Counted from the first letter of the stretch, positions 43,911 to 52,866 are shown. The stretch is 64,000 bases of DNA from Chamaesiphon minutus PCC 6605 (GCF_000317145.1 NC_019697.1:434001-498000), one strand, 5' to 3'. Program-made: numbers and translations. The notes: generated by a model from the sequence alone, not told the origin.

Positions 43911-44585
43911 TTAGTTCAAACACATACCAAATTTAGTAATTCCTGGAAATTCGACCCCAAACAGTTGGCTAAAATAATCAGCATGAAAAGTTTGGTAGGG
44001 CTTGAACCCGATCGACTCATAAGTATGACGAGCCGCATCGTTCCCATTAATGACCATAATTCCGGCATGAGAATGCTGTTGCGATCGACCTTTTTCTAAT
44101 ACGGCTTTGAGTAAAACTTTTCCTAACCCGCGACCCCGTGCTTCCGGTATTACGGCCACATTTTCAATAATCCAAGGTGCTTGAGGGGTGAGAAATAATG
44201 GTCGGGAGTCGCCGCCCCAAAATTGCTCGTAGCGATCTCCAAAGGCGGTAGCGATTTCTGACGACCAGTTTAATCGATCGGCGATTTTGGCTAGGCAAGA
44301 GAGCCGCAACGGGCAGTAATCCTCCGCATTGGGGGTGTATCCTGCTGCTGCGGCAACGGGCTTACCGTCCTCTTCCAAGATCGAGAAATCATTCACAGCT
44401 CCCCAGTTACAAGCATTTGTCTGCAATTGAGTTTCAATAAATTGCAGCGCGCTGGTGCCTGTACCTTGCAAAATGTCGTCCCAGAAGCAGTGATTTAACG
44501 GCGGTAGGGACGCTTCATATACGATCCTGGCGAGAAACGGAATATCAGCGATCGATGCTGTGCGGACGTTGATTGTGGATTGCAT
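43911..44585 (-). CDS. GNAT acetyltransferase
   Basis: A 224-residue acetyltransferase. INVRTASIADIPFLARIVYE opens the fold, ENVAVIPEARGRGLGKVLLKAV is the acetyl-CoA loop (RGxGxG), and MVINGNDAARHTYESIGFKPY is the final helix-strand. ATG 44585 is best because AAGGAG lies 6 nt before it; longer frames reaching 44777 overlap the divergent tetR gene. It is the first gene of a GNAT-SDR operon, divergent from tetR and sharing the operator region. Confidence 0.88.
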   Translation of the reverse strand: MQSTINVRTASIADIPFLARIVYEASLPPLNHCFWDDILQGTGTSALQFIETQLQTNACNWGAVNDFSILEEDGKPVAAAAGYTPNAEDYCPLRLSCLAKIADRLNWSSEIATAFGDRYEQFWGGDSRPLFLTPQAPWIIENVAVIPEARGRGLGKVLLKAVLEKGRSQQHSHAGIMVINGNDAARHTYESIGFKPYQTFHADYFSQLFGVEFPGITKFGMCLN

Positions 44586-44624
44586 TCCCATCTCCTTGTA
44601 GAGCATCTTAATAACAGATACAAT

Positions 44625-44677
44625 CTGTATGTATCCTTTATACTGCAATACCTTTTTTGTTGTCAAGATACATACAG
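44625..44677. promoter_or_regulatory. Inverted repeat operator between GNAT and tetR genes
   Basis: CTGTATGTATC (44625-44635) and GATACATACAG (44667-44677) are exact reverse complements 31 bp apart, each inside a looser palindrome (ATACAATCTGTATGTAT and CATACAGTATG). Their position in the 120-bp divergent gap suits binding of the TetR protein to control itself and the GNAT-SDR operon. Confidence 0.7.
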
Positions 44678-44705
44678 TATGAATGCTAACTAAGAATAAG
44701 CTACC

Positions 44706-45299
44706 ATGTCCGCCAAACTGACCAAAGCCGAACAAACCCAACGCACTCGCCGCGCCATTCTCGATCGAGCGCATCATCTATTTGCTACCAAAGGCTATGC
44801 CGCCACTGGCACCGAAGAAACGATCGAGGGATTAGGAATTACGCGTGGGGCACTGTATCACCAGTTCGGCGATAAGTTGGGTTTATTTAAGGCCGTAATT
44901 GCCGAAGCCTATGACGAAATTACAGAATATATTAGATCCAAAGTTCAGCCATTAGATGACAATTGGGAACAGTTGGTGGTGGGTTGTCAGGCATTTTTAG
45001 AAATTGCCCAACAAGATAATTTGCGACGATTGGTGTTTATTGAAGCTCCAGCAGTTTTAGCCGCAGATACCTTAGTTGAGTTCGATCGATATGGATTTGG
45101 GCTACTCCATCAGGCGATTGAGGTTGCCGTCAAAGAGGGCAAGCTAAACACGATCGATGCCGAAGGTTTCGCTCATTTGGTCAATGGTGCGCTGAATGAA
45201 TTAGCTGCTTGGGTCGCGCAATCTGACGATCCCGAACGATTGAAAACGGCTCAAAAATTAGTCGAAACCTTGTTAAATCGGCAAAAGACTAGTACTTAG
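44706..45299 (+). CDS. TetR-family transcriptional regulator
   Basis: A 197-residue regulator: helix-turn-helix RRAILDRAHHLFATKGYAAT...GLGITRGALYHQFGDKLGLFKAV is canonical, followed by an all-helical ligand-binding part. It is divergent from the GNAT-SDR(-membrane protein) genes, so it most likely represses them; an inverted repeat lies between. Ligand unknown. Confidence 0.93.
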   Translation: MSAKLTKAEQTQRTRRAILDRAHHLFATKGYAATGTEETIEGLGITRGALYHQFGDKLGLFKAVIAEAYDEITEYIRSKVQPLDDNWEQLVVGCQAFLEIAQQDNLRRLVFIEAPAVLAADTLVEFDRYGFGLLHQAIEVAVKEGKLNTIDAEGFAHLVNGALNELAAWVAQSDDPERLKTAQKLVETLLNRQKTST

Positions 45300-45345
45300 T
45301 GTAGAGATAGTCGGGTACCCACAAGGGGCACCCCTACAGATTAAT
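45291..45345. repeat. Second copy of the CTTAGTRTAGAGATAGTCGGG repeat
   Basis: Begins at the tetR stop codon and shares CTTAGT-GTAGAGATAGTCGGG and CCCCTACAGATTAATTG (inverted order) with 10137-10195. Confidence 0.55.
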
Positions 45346-45386
45346 TGTGCTGCTGAATTGATGTATGAAATTTCAGGTATCGATCG

Positions 45387-47051
45387 TCAAAAACCGCCCT
45401 TACCGATCTCCTCAGCAATAAAAGCACAAGCACGCGCAGTCACAGCCATCTCCGTCAAAGTGGGACTTTGCCATCCCGAAGATGGCCAGCAGGCTCCGTC
45501 GGTGACAAAGAGATTCGGTGCATCCCAGCACTGATTGTGCGGGTTGACGACTGAATTAGTCGGATCTGTCCCCATCCGCGCGCCGCCGACTTCGTGGATG
45601 TAATAGCCTGGAGGAGCCGAAAAAGACATCGTATGTTCCATCTTGCTCACCAGCTCGCTAAACAGCGGAATCCGAAACATCTCCGTCAACTTCATTGGTT
45701 TACCGCCAGCTACCGCGATCGTTTCATCGATCTGGGCGTGCATGTGCGCTAGCATCCGCTGTTCGTTATCCGACCAAGCACACTCGATATGCGGCACGGG
45801 AATCCCCCATGCGTCTACTACATCCTCACTTAACTGAATCCGATTGTCGAAGCGGGGTAAAACCTCCCCATGTGCGATCGCAAATCCGATCGAACCTTTT
45901 CCAACCTTCCGCACGATACCAGGTAAATCGAAGCGTTGTACGCCGCCCCAGATGCCGTAGCCGCGCAAAAAATCTTCGGTTTGCGATTCCAAATTGACAA
46001 AGCAGGGAATGAAAAAGCTATCGCAGCCAGACAGAGCGAAAGGTTTGGCAGGTGGTTGCAAGCCAGGGATGAAAAAGAAGGTGGAAGTAGATACGTGATC
46101 CATCAAAAAGCGACCGAGCATTCCCGATCGATCGACTAACCCACCCGATCGATAACGTGCGGTAGAATGCAACAGAATCCGCACGGACTCGATCGTCGAA
46201 GCACACAAGATGATGGTACGCCCGAATACTCGATGAGTTGTCTTGTTCGTGCGATCGATATATTCCACCCCAGTAGCTTTGTGAGTATCGGGATCGAAAA
46301 TGACATGACTGACTACCGCATCAGATTTGAGCGTTACATTCCCAGTCTCGATCGCGACATGCAGCGAAGAACCTTGACTCGAAGACGACGGCCAAGCTGC
46401 CGATCTTGTGGACTTATTCAATCCAAAACCGCGCGAAGCGATCAACTTGCGATCGGGCCATTTTGTTTCGACTACTTGCTTGAGATGTAGTTCGCCAGGA
46501 GTCAATGGAATCGTCGGTTGATAGTCACCATCGGGTAATTGTGCCAGCCCATCGCGATCTCCGCGCACCTGAAAGAACCGCTCCAACTTACTATAATAAG
46601 GGGCTAAATCGGCATACTCGATCGGCCAATCTTGCTCGTGGCCGTCGCGACTAGCCGCTTTAAACTCATAATCCGACAAGCGTAAGGTAATCCCGCCCCA
46701 GGTCAGACTTTTGCCCCCGACTTGACGACCGCGAATCCACGAAAATGGTCGATCGGGTGGCGTAGTGTAGGGATTATCCTTCTCATCGACGAATAAATCT
46801 GGGTTAGTTTTCCAATAACCGGGGTGCATCGCTTGGTATGACTGCCGCCCAGAGATCGCTAGATTGTAAAACCGCTTTGCCATATCTTGCACCGGATGCC
46901 CCAGATCTGCCTGTGGATCGACTGCTGACCCCGCTTCTAGCACGAGGACTTTCAATCCCCGTTCGCTGAGTTCTTTTGCTGCCACGCCCCCATTAGCCCC
47001 CGATCCGACGACGATTGCATCATAGATCTCAGCAGAAAAGTCGTCACTCAT
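45387..47051 (-). CDS. GMC-family FAD oxidoreductase
   Basis: A 554-residue flavoprotein: FAD-binding YDAIVVGSGANGGVAAKELS with LVLEAGS, GMC signature region RQVGGKSLTWGG, and the C-terminal block HEVGGARMGTDPTNSVVNPH plus FVTDGACWPSSGWQSPTLTEMA. It belongs to the glucose/choline/gluconate-dehydrogenase-like group acting on alcohols or sugars. No signal peptide. It stands alone; the 241 bp upstream (47052-47292) hold no gene. Confidence 0.92.
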   Translation of the reverse strand: MSDDFSAEIYDAIVVGSGANGGVAAKELSERGLKVLVLEAGSAVDPQADLGHPVQDMAKRFYNLAISGRQSYQAMHPGYWKTNPDLFVDEKDNPYTTPPDRPFSWIRGRQVGGKSLTWGGITLRLSDYEFKAASRDGHEQDWPIEYADLAPYYSKLERFFQVRGDRDGLAQLPDGDYQPTIPLTPGELHLKQVVETKWPDRKLIASRGFGLNKSTRSAAWPSSSSQGSSLHVAIETGNVTLKSDAVVSHVIFDPDTHKATGVEYIDRTNKTTHRVFGRTIILCASTIESVRILLHSTARYRSGGLVDRSGMLGRFLMDHVSTSTFFFIPGLQPPAKPFALSGCDSFFIPCFVNLESQTEDFLRGYGIWGGVQRFDLPGIVRKVGKGSIGFAIAHGEVLPRFDNRIQLSEDVVDAWGIPVPHIECAWSDNEQRMLAHMHAQIDETIAVAGGKPMKLTEMFRIPLFSELVSKMEHTMSFSAPPGYYIHEVGGARMGTDPTNSVVNPHNQCWDAPNLFVTDGACWPSSGWQSPTLTEMAVTARACAFIAEEIGKGGF

Positions 47052-47292
47052 TTTGCGTTTTACCTCGGTTCGATCTGTTGGCCCCGCGCCCAGTCTGCGT
47101 CATTAGCGATCTGTTGAATTTGTCAGTACAGGGACATGCCAAAGATCTTACCCCAATATTCAACCAGACAGCGCGAATTTACCTGGAAAAACATTCATTC
47201 GATCGCAGTTTTTAAGGCGAGCGGACACTCTATCAAAATAGAAGACATGACATCCGCTCGTCCGATTCTACTAGCAGCATTCAGAAACAACT

Positions 47293-47937
47293 TTATTGTC
47301 TAGCCCAAGCAGTACCCGCCCACAACCGCACGAATAAGACACCTGTAACTAAAGCACCCAATCCCCACTTCACAGCACTTTTGACTAAAGTCGTTCTTTG
47401 AGTACCTTTACTAATATTCGACTGATCTTTTAAGTTCTTCTCAACAGTAGCGGCTTCCTGCATCGCTTTAGCCTTAAAAGCTGTCGCATCTGTCATTTGC
47501 ACGCGACTACTCTTCATCAGAGCTTCTACTTGAGTGCCTGACATCTTGTCAAGTTGCGTTTGAATCTGCTGTGCTTGAGTAATTCTGGGATCGAATTGCG
47601 CGCTGACTTGTGATTGAGCGCGGTCGTTTAGGGTGGGTAAGGTCACAAAGAAAACCACCACCAATAGAAAATAGAAGATTGCCGATACCAACGCAATCCA
47701 AGACAATCCCTTGAGTACCAACATCTCTCGCTTTTTGCGGATCTCTTGGTTGCCATAAAAGACGAGGATAAAGCCGATCAGCGGTACGGCGGAGCGTTCT
47801 ACAAATCCTCCAGCAGTCTGAAACTGCCAGCCAGGATTGCTAAATTGAGGCGGTACGAGCGCGCTGACTACATCAAATAGTGTCAGTAACAATAGTCCAT
47901 AACCAACAACGCGAAAGAGAACTAGAGCTGGAGTCAT
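47293..47937 (-). CDS. HpsJ-like membrane protein
   Basis: A 214-residue protein with N-terminal helices (LFRVVGYGLLLLTLFDVVSA), the FVERSAVPLIGFILVF segment, further helices near 75-100, a soluble helical loop (about 110-185), and a last membrane segment near WGLGALVTGVLFVRL. This matches the cyanobacterial HpsJ-type family linked to hormogonium polysaccharide. It is 58 bp downstream of the broken exosortase-associated gene on the same strand, so the insertion may reduce its expression. Confidence 0.75.
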   Translation of the reverse strand: MTPALVLFRVVGYGLLLLTLFDVVSALVPPQFSNPGWQFQTAGGFVERSAVPLIGFILVFYGNQEIRKKREMLVLKGLSWIALVSAIFYFLLVVVFFVTLPTLNDRAQSQVSAQFDPRITQAQQIQTQLDKMSGTQVEALMKSSRVQMTDATAFKAKAMQEAATVEKNLKDQSNISKGTQRTTLVKSAVKWGLGALVTGVLFVRLWAGTAWARQ

Positions 47938-47995
47938 AAAAAAATAGCACCTGATTATTTAATTTGTCCGGAGTAAATAAAATTGAGTTAGCAAT

Positions 47996-48252
47996 TTAGG
48001 CGGCGGGGAAATTTCCCTGCCACCAACGAATCCAATTTACTCCTGTTGTTTCTAATATTTTCATCGTAGCATCAGGAGCGGCTTCATCGATTGGGGTGGA
48101 GAGCAATGTCCATAGGCAGCGGCTATCCCTAAAGGTTTGCCGTCCCATCAACCACGGTATAAACCGATGGAAGGGGATACCATTACCCAGTGGATTGGGA
48201 CTGCTATTGCTATGAAATTGATCCCCAGTTACCGTGCTAATCCCTTGCGGAC
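47996..48252 (-). pseudogene. 3' part of the cyanoexosortase-associated gene, cut off by the IS
   Basis: Read from the target duplication at 48252-48244 on the minus strand, the frame continues as SPQGISTVTGDQFHSNSSPN, then GIPFHRFIPWLMGRQTFRDS with RCLWTLLSTP, and ends WIRWWQGNFPAA-stop at 47996. It fits directly in frame with the upstream part ending at 49736. Removing the IS and one duplication copy restores a 233-residue protein. As it stands this part has no start of its own. Confidence 0.88.
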
Positions 48253-48349
48253 CATTCGTGACAAGTTAAGAAAATCAGAGATTTGTCAAAAAGGTAATAA
48301 AAAGATGCCAAACTGTTTCTAGTCAAGAGTTTGAGGGAATAGAGGCCTG

Positions 48350-49722
48350 ATGACCAGCCGCCGAAGAAGTAACCGCGACCACGCCAAAAAGAACCACCAA
48401 CCAGGTGTGGAAGATGAGATCATCGCCGCTCAAGTAGAGGCTTTATTGACACCAGCAATTTTCAATCAAAGTCATTACTACCGACAATTAGGGCTGAGAA
48501 ATCGGCTGTTAAATTTACCCTTGATGATGGCAGCAGTGCTGACGCTACTGTGGCGGAATGTGCCAGGAGTCAGAGAACTAAGCCGAATGTTAGGGCGAGA
48601 AGGATTTTTGTGGTGTGAGCCAACACAAGTAAGTCAACAGGCGATTGCACAAAGATTTCTGACCTTTCCATCTGAGTTATTTGAGAGAGTGTTTAAGGAA
48701 TTACTGCCAGAATTTAGAGTGAAGTGGCACCAGAGAAAACAGCGATTGTTGCCACAAAGCATTGAATTTGCTCAAGCAAAATTTGAGCGGATTTGGGCAT
48801 GTGATGGCTCCACATTGGAAGCGATATTCAAGAAATTAGATAGCTTATCTGATGTGCCAATCGGACAACTAGCGGGAAAAATGGGAGTAGTCATAGATTT
48901 GGTGACGAGATTGCCGATTGAAATCTGGTTTAGAGAAAATCCCAAAGCTTCAGATGTTAATTTTGAGAAAGATATCCTGAATTTAGTAACATCGGGCACT
49001 TTATTGCTCTTGGATCGAGGCTTCTATCATTTCCAATTTTGGCAAGAATTAATTAACAGAGATATTCATTTTATTACTCGATTAAAAAAGGTGCATCGCT
49101 ACAGATAGAGCGAGTATTTAGCAATAGTTATAGTATCCGTGACCGAATAGTGCGGATGGGGTCTGGCACCAAAAAGACTCCATATATAACTGTAAGATTA
49201 GTCGAAATTAAAGTGGGTAAAGTCTGGTATTCTTATCTAACTAGTGTACTCGACCCATTGAATCTTCCTCCCTATGTAGTCGCCGATTTGTACGGAAGAC
49301 GGTGGCGAATTGAAGAGGCTTTTAATACTGTTAAACGATTGCTCGGGTTGAGTTATTTATGGACTGGTTCAGTTAATGGAATTAAATTACAGATGTGGGG
49401 GACTTGGCTGTTTTATGCAGTTCTAGTCGATTTAGGTGATGCTGTAGCTGATGAATTATCTCTCCCATTCGACCGCATTTCTTTAGAGATGATTTATCGA
49501 GGTCTTTATCATTTTCATGTAGCTCATCATAAAGGTTTAGCTGCCAATCCAGTCACCTATTTTGCTGCCCCAGAGAATCAAGATTTAGGTATTGTTAAAA
49601 CTGTTCGTAAACCTAATGTTAAGTTAATTATTGCACCTTTTCCTGATTCTATGAGTCGAACAGACAATTTTTTCTTCGACTCATCGCCTCAAGCCCGCTT
49701 GACAAGTGCGATCGCTTCTTAA
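48350..49722 (+). CDS. IS4-family transposase in two overlapping frames (-1 shift at A AAA AAG)
   Basis: Frame 1 (48350-49108) encodes the N-terminus and two catalytic Asp residues (WACDGSTLEA and LLLLDRGFY). It stops shortly after LKKVHRYR. The -1 frame continues the protein (GASLQIERVFSNSYS, through KVGKVWYSYL) and contains YGRRWRIEEAFNTVK, an exact IS4 YREK signature with the catalytic Glu. The frames meet at A AAA AAG (49084-49090), a classical -1 slippage heptamer in the right phase. So the product is either made by ribosomal frameshifting or the gene has lost one A. Only the fused form would be an active DDE enzyme. Confidence 0.88.
49084..49090 (+). promoter_or_regulatory. Putative -1 ribosomal slippage heptamer A AAA AAG
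   Basis: In the transposase frame the codons TTA AAA AAG allow tRNA slippage to AAA AAA in the -1 frame, as in dnaX. No clear stimulatory stem or upstream SD is obvious, so a simple indel remains possible. Confidence 0.45.
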
Positions 49723-49735
49723 CTTGTCACTAATG

Positions 49736-50189
49736 CTTGCGGACTGATACAAGTACCAAAATAAGCGGTTTTGCGATCGACAAACAAGCTATAAAAACCC
49801 ACACCAGGTTGTTGCTTCATCGTGGCTGGTACGAGGACACTCACTGGAACCTTGCTAAACTGGGGTAGCATGGCATCCATGGTCGGACGATTGGACACCC
49901 CATCGGTAACATAGCGGATCTGAATATCGATCGGTTGAGGCTTATTGTCGTAGCGATAAGACATCCCTGTCGCGAGCTGCTTATTAGGAAAAGCATGGTC
50001 GGCTAGGGGTTTACTCGCTAACATCTTTATTGGCAATGGCACCTGCTGCGGATAATCAAACTTGGCAGGCTCGCGCAGACTTGCCTTGGTAGGATTATTC
50101 AAAATTGCATTACCCAGTACGCCAATGGCACTGCCACACAAGATGACTAGCAAAGATTGACGCGCTAAAGTGGCTACAGACACCATCAT
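49736..50189 (-). pseudogene. 5' part of the cyanoexosortase A-associated protein gene, truncated by the IS
   Basis: Starts at ATG 50189, overlapping the exosortase stop by 4 nt (ATGA). The protein has an N-terminal membrane helix (LLVILCGSAIGVLGNAIL), a periplasmic-type domain (YVTDGVSNRPTMDAML) and reaches FGTCISPQ before the IS. The IS supplies four codons and a stop, giving a 156-residue truncated product. The other 82 or so residues, including the RCLWTLLSTP motif, are at 47996-48252. The partner protein of cyanoexosortase systems is therefore probably inactive in this strain. Confidence 0.88.
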
Positions 50190-51049
50190 TCTGCATCCTC
50201 CCGTACTGGCAATGCAGGTGTAAAGAATTTAATCAGCAACCAGACCAGCCCCACTAATAATATCGTTCCGATGACCGAAAATACCAGCGAACCCGAACCC
50301 TCATGCCAGTATTCAAAAGATTTCATCTGTTTTTGAGATACCAAAATTGCCATTAAGGCTACCCGTGCGGCGTTAACTACAAACCCGATCGCGATCGCCG
50401 CTACAGGTATAATCAATTTTTGAGACCGTTTCCAGGGCAACGGTAACAACATCAGAAATAAGATTGACATGCCTAGTAATTGTGTCATAGCCACTACTCC
50501 AGAGCAGCCGCTATACACCTGGACGACACCACCTGGCATCTGAATGTAAATACCATTTTGGGTGACAGGAAAGCCTGCATACCATAGCATGGCAGTCGCA
50601 AATTGAGCGGTCAGTGGCGATGGATCTGTAAGTGTAGCTAGCAAAACTTCCGGGATACCTGAAAAAAATAGCAGCATGAGTTCTCGCCAATATTCTTTCA
50701 ATCCCTGAAAACCAGACGCGATCGTCGCCAGCGCAATGCCAGCGATGAGTGGGTAAATAATTAAAAAAGATTCTTCACAATAGCCTGTAGTTTTAACTAA
50801 AAGTAACGAAAGTAAGACGGCACCGAACGAGCTGGCTGCCAGACTGGTGTGATATTTAAGCTGGGACTGTCGCTCCCAAATTAAATAGGCAGCAGTCGCC
50901 CAAAATAGCATACTCGTGATTTGGCGATCGGGACTACCAATTTTTAAGACCAAAGTCAGATGAATGGCAATAACTGTCGAGCATAAAACTAATAATAAAA
51001 GAGTTGGTGATGTCAGGGATCTGCGATCGAACAAAGCCTGCTGTTTCAT
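50186..51049 (-). CDS. Cyanoexosortase (CrtA-like)
   Basis: A 287-residue polytopic membrane transpeptidase of the exosortase family. Catalytic Cys lies in VYSGCSGVVAM, Arg in VVNAARVALMA and His in WHEGSGSLVFS, the Cys-Arg-His set of exosortases. Exosortases process PEP-CTERM proteins and couple to surface-polysaccharide export. It is the first gene of an operon with the associated protein (4-nt overlap) and the HpsJ-like gene, which together resemble the cyanoexosortase A system. No PEP-CTERM substrate was seen in this window. Confidence 0.88.
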   Translation of the reverse strand: MKQQALFDRRSLTSPTLLLLVLCSTVIAIHLTLVLKIGSPDRQITSMLFWATAAYLIWERQSQLKYHTSLAASSFGAVLLSLLLVKTTGYCEESFLIIYPLIAGIALATIASGFQGLKEYWRELMLLFFSGIPEVLLATLTDPSPLTAQFATAMLWYAGFPVTQNGIYIQMPGGVVQVYSGCSGVVAMTQLLGMSILFLMLLPLPWKRSQKLIIPVAAIAIGFVVNAARVALMAILVSQKQMKSFEYWHEGSGSLVFSVIGTILLVGLVWLLIKFFTPALPVREDAE

Positions 51050-51463
51050 GCTTTTAATACATTAATATTAATTGTCTACTTTTAAGTTCTCTATGAGCGA
51101 CAGAGTTGATGCGTTTCGACTATGTCGATAGATTCGCTTTGGAATCCGGAAACTATCAACATTAGTATTGCTTATTATGGTCGATCGCTTTTGCTGTTTA
51201 TGATAAATAAATTCTATTTAGTCGAGGCTCGGCTATAAGCGTAGCCTCTTAATTGCAAGCTGCATATCTGAACTTAGAACTTTTAGGAGTGTCCGATCTC
51301 TCAAATCTGCGACTCGATTCGATCGCTGTCAACGGTAGGCAAACACGTCGTATCTGCCCCAGCAAAAAGTTTGGCTACTTTAACCCAAGTCACAGTGACG
51401 GATTCAGGAACCGCAATTAATGCATCACCAGTTAGAATTGGAGCATCCGCTAAAAGCTAAAAT
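51050..51463. other. Gap with a short protein-like plus-strand tail
   Basis: Around 51305-51460 the plus strand reads LSTVGKHVVSAPAKSLATLT followed by QVTVTDSGTAINASPVRIGA before a stop; composition is protein-like but there is no start or known family, so it may be a gene remnant. The rest is the upstream region of the exosortase operon. Confidence 0.3.
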
Positions 51464-52096
51464 TTAACGAGTTTGAACGCCCAGGCCATTTTGTTCGTTA
51501 CCATTCAACCAAATTTGGCAAGTATTCCGAGGTGTTGCTGGCGTTGACTGCGTTGTGGCAATCGCGTCTATTCTCGAATCGCAGGTGTAGTGAGCGATCG
51601 CAATTTTTTGGGTATTACAGATTTTGAGGTTATACCCGTAGCTTTGGGCGACGCGACCGAATCGATCGACAGTGCGATATCGATCGATATAATCTAAAAT
51701 ATTCCAGTACTGAGTATTAACTATTACATAAATTTGATTTTGACGGCGATCGGCAACCCAGTTTGTTACTAATTTGGCCGGAAATTCTTCGCTCGTCCAC
51801 CATAAGCTAGGTACGGTCATTCCTTTTGGAGATGCGGTATCGGCAGTGACAATATTTGGATTATTCTGACGATCGGTCGCAGTTAATGATGTCTGGTCGA
51901 GCTTGCAAATTTCTGGGATCGAGGGTGTTAAGCTTGACTGCGATAAGGCGATCGCACTCCATCCCCAACCCCAAATCAGAGCCAAACTGATGCTACAACC
52001 GATCGCTCGATTTCGCACTTTCTCACCATATTTCCCTTTTTTTGTCAATCCAATTAGAGTTTTTAGTCGCACGATCGTCAAATCTTGAGCTTTCAT
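51464..52096 (-). CDS. Conserved-looking exported protein of unknown function
   Basis: From ATG 52096 the protein has 210 residues: a basic start, a hydrophobic segment (AIGCSISLALIWGWGWSAIA) likely to be a signal peptide or anchor, then a soluble domain with SLWWTSEEFPAKLVTNWVAD, a strand-rich QIYVIVNTQYWNILDYIDRY and four cysteines. I recognise the WWTSEEFPAKLV/YWNxLDYIxRY pattern as typical of a cyanobacterial protein family without known function. An ATG at 52138 would add 14 residues. Confidence 0.7.
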   Translation of the reverse strand: MKAQDLTIVRLKTLIGLTKKGKYGEKVRNRAIGCSISLALIWGWGWSAIALSQSSLTPSIPEICKLDQTSLTATDRQNNPNIVTADTASPKGMTVPSLWWTSEEFPAKLVTNWVADRRQNQIYVIVNTQYWNILDYIDRYRTVDRFGRVAQSYGYNLKICNTQKIAIAHYTCDSRIDAIATTQSTPATPRNTCQIWLNGNEQNGLGVQTR

Positions 52097-52349
52097 GGTA
52101 GTTAAGTGCTTTTGAATGATGACGATATTCGATCGCACTAGTTGCGATCGAATTGCATTAAAAATGGCAATATTTTCACTCCTACCCTCTACCCTCTACT
52201 TTCTCCACCCACCAATAATGATTGACTAGCACGAGACGGCAGAAATGACGCTACCATTTCTTGCCAACTCTCCCTGTCTTGTCTTGTCTTATCTCGCTAA
52301 ACCGTCGGGAAACTCGACTTTTCGCGCATCGCTCCCCGATCTCCGCCAC

Positions 52350-52382
52350 AATAGTAACTAGATTTACGCCGTAGACTCCTAG
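52350..52382. repeat. Inverted partial copy of the 10.3-kb repeat
   Basis: ATAGTAACTAGATTTACGCC followed by GTAGACTCCTAG is the reverse complement of the start of the roughly 120-bp repeat. The 52097-52391 gap also holds CTACCCTCTACC-type short tandem units (about 52180-52210); no gene. Confidence 0.7.
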
Positions 52383-52391
52383 CGACATCTA

Positions 52392-52763
52392 TTAGGTGCC
52401 GAGCCAGGTAAGTTCGATCGCATTACCATCGGGATCTTGGGTAAAGAGCGCGGCTCTGCCAGAATTGCTCATTTTAACGACACAATTAGCAGCGAGGAGT
52501 TGTTGTTTGGCTGCATCCAAATCGCTAACGGCAAAAGCAATATGCGGGTTACGAGTCGATACATTGAGGTCGATTTTAGCATCGGATCGATCGGCATTCT
52601 CGATCAAATGAATCTGAAAATCGCCGATTTGATACCAAGCTCCTGGATAATTGAGATGGCGATCGACCCGTTGCAATCCCAATACCCCACTATAAAATGC
52701 GATCGCCCGATCGAGATCCGAGACGATGGTTGCAGCGTGGATACAATTGGTAATTTTAATCAT
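52392..52763 (-). CDS. VOC-superfamily (glyoxalase/dioxygenase-like) protein
   Basis: A 123-residue single VOC domain: IHAATIVSDLDRAIAFYSGVLGLQRV at the start, GAWYQIGDFQIHLIE in the middle (metal-type His), PHIAFAVSDLDAAKQQLLA and LFTQDPDGNAIELTW with the C-terminal Glu. The three metal positions (His, His, Glu) appear present. Substrate unknown. It is not part of an obvious operon. Confidence 0.88.
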   Translation of the reverse strand: MIKITNCIHAATIVSDLDRAIAFYSGVLGLQRVDRHLNYPGAWYQIGDFQIHLIENADRSDAKIDLNVSTRNPHIAFAVSDLDAAKQQLLAANCVVKMSNSGRAALFTQDPDGNAIELTWLGT

Positions 52764-52866
52764 AGAGGGTAGTAGATAGTGAATAGTGGATAGTGGATGA
52801 GGTTTAGAGTTTTAGAACTGCGTTTTCAGTCCCATCGTCTCCCCGTTTCCTCCTCCCCCTCGTTAG

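Larger units (their letters stand above)
48253..49735 (+). mobile_element. IS4-family insertion sequence (1,483 bp) with 20-bp inverted ends and 9-bp target duplication
   Basis: Left end CATTCGTGACAAGTTAAGAA (48253-48272) and right end 49716-49735 are inverted repeats with one mismatch. CTTGCGGAC stands directly outside both ends (48244-48252 and 49736-49744), a 9-bp target-site duplication of the size usual for IS4 elements. The exact repeats imply recent insertion. One transposase gene, in two frames, fills it. Confidence 0.95.

Noticed and set aside
48137-48322. Plus-strand 61-codon frame upstream of the transposase
   Set aside because: It is the antisense of the 3' part of the broken exosortase-associated gene and runs into the IS.
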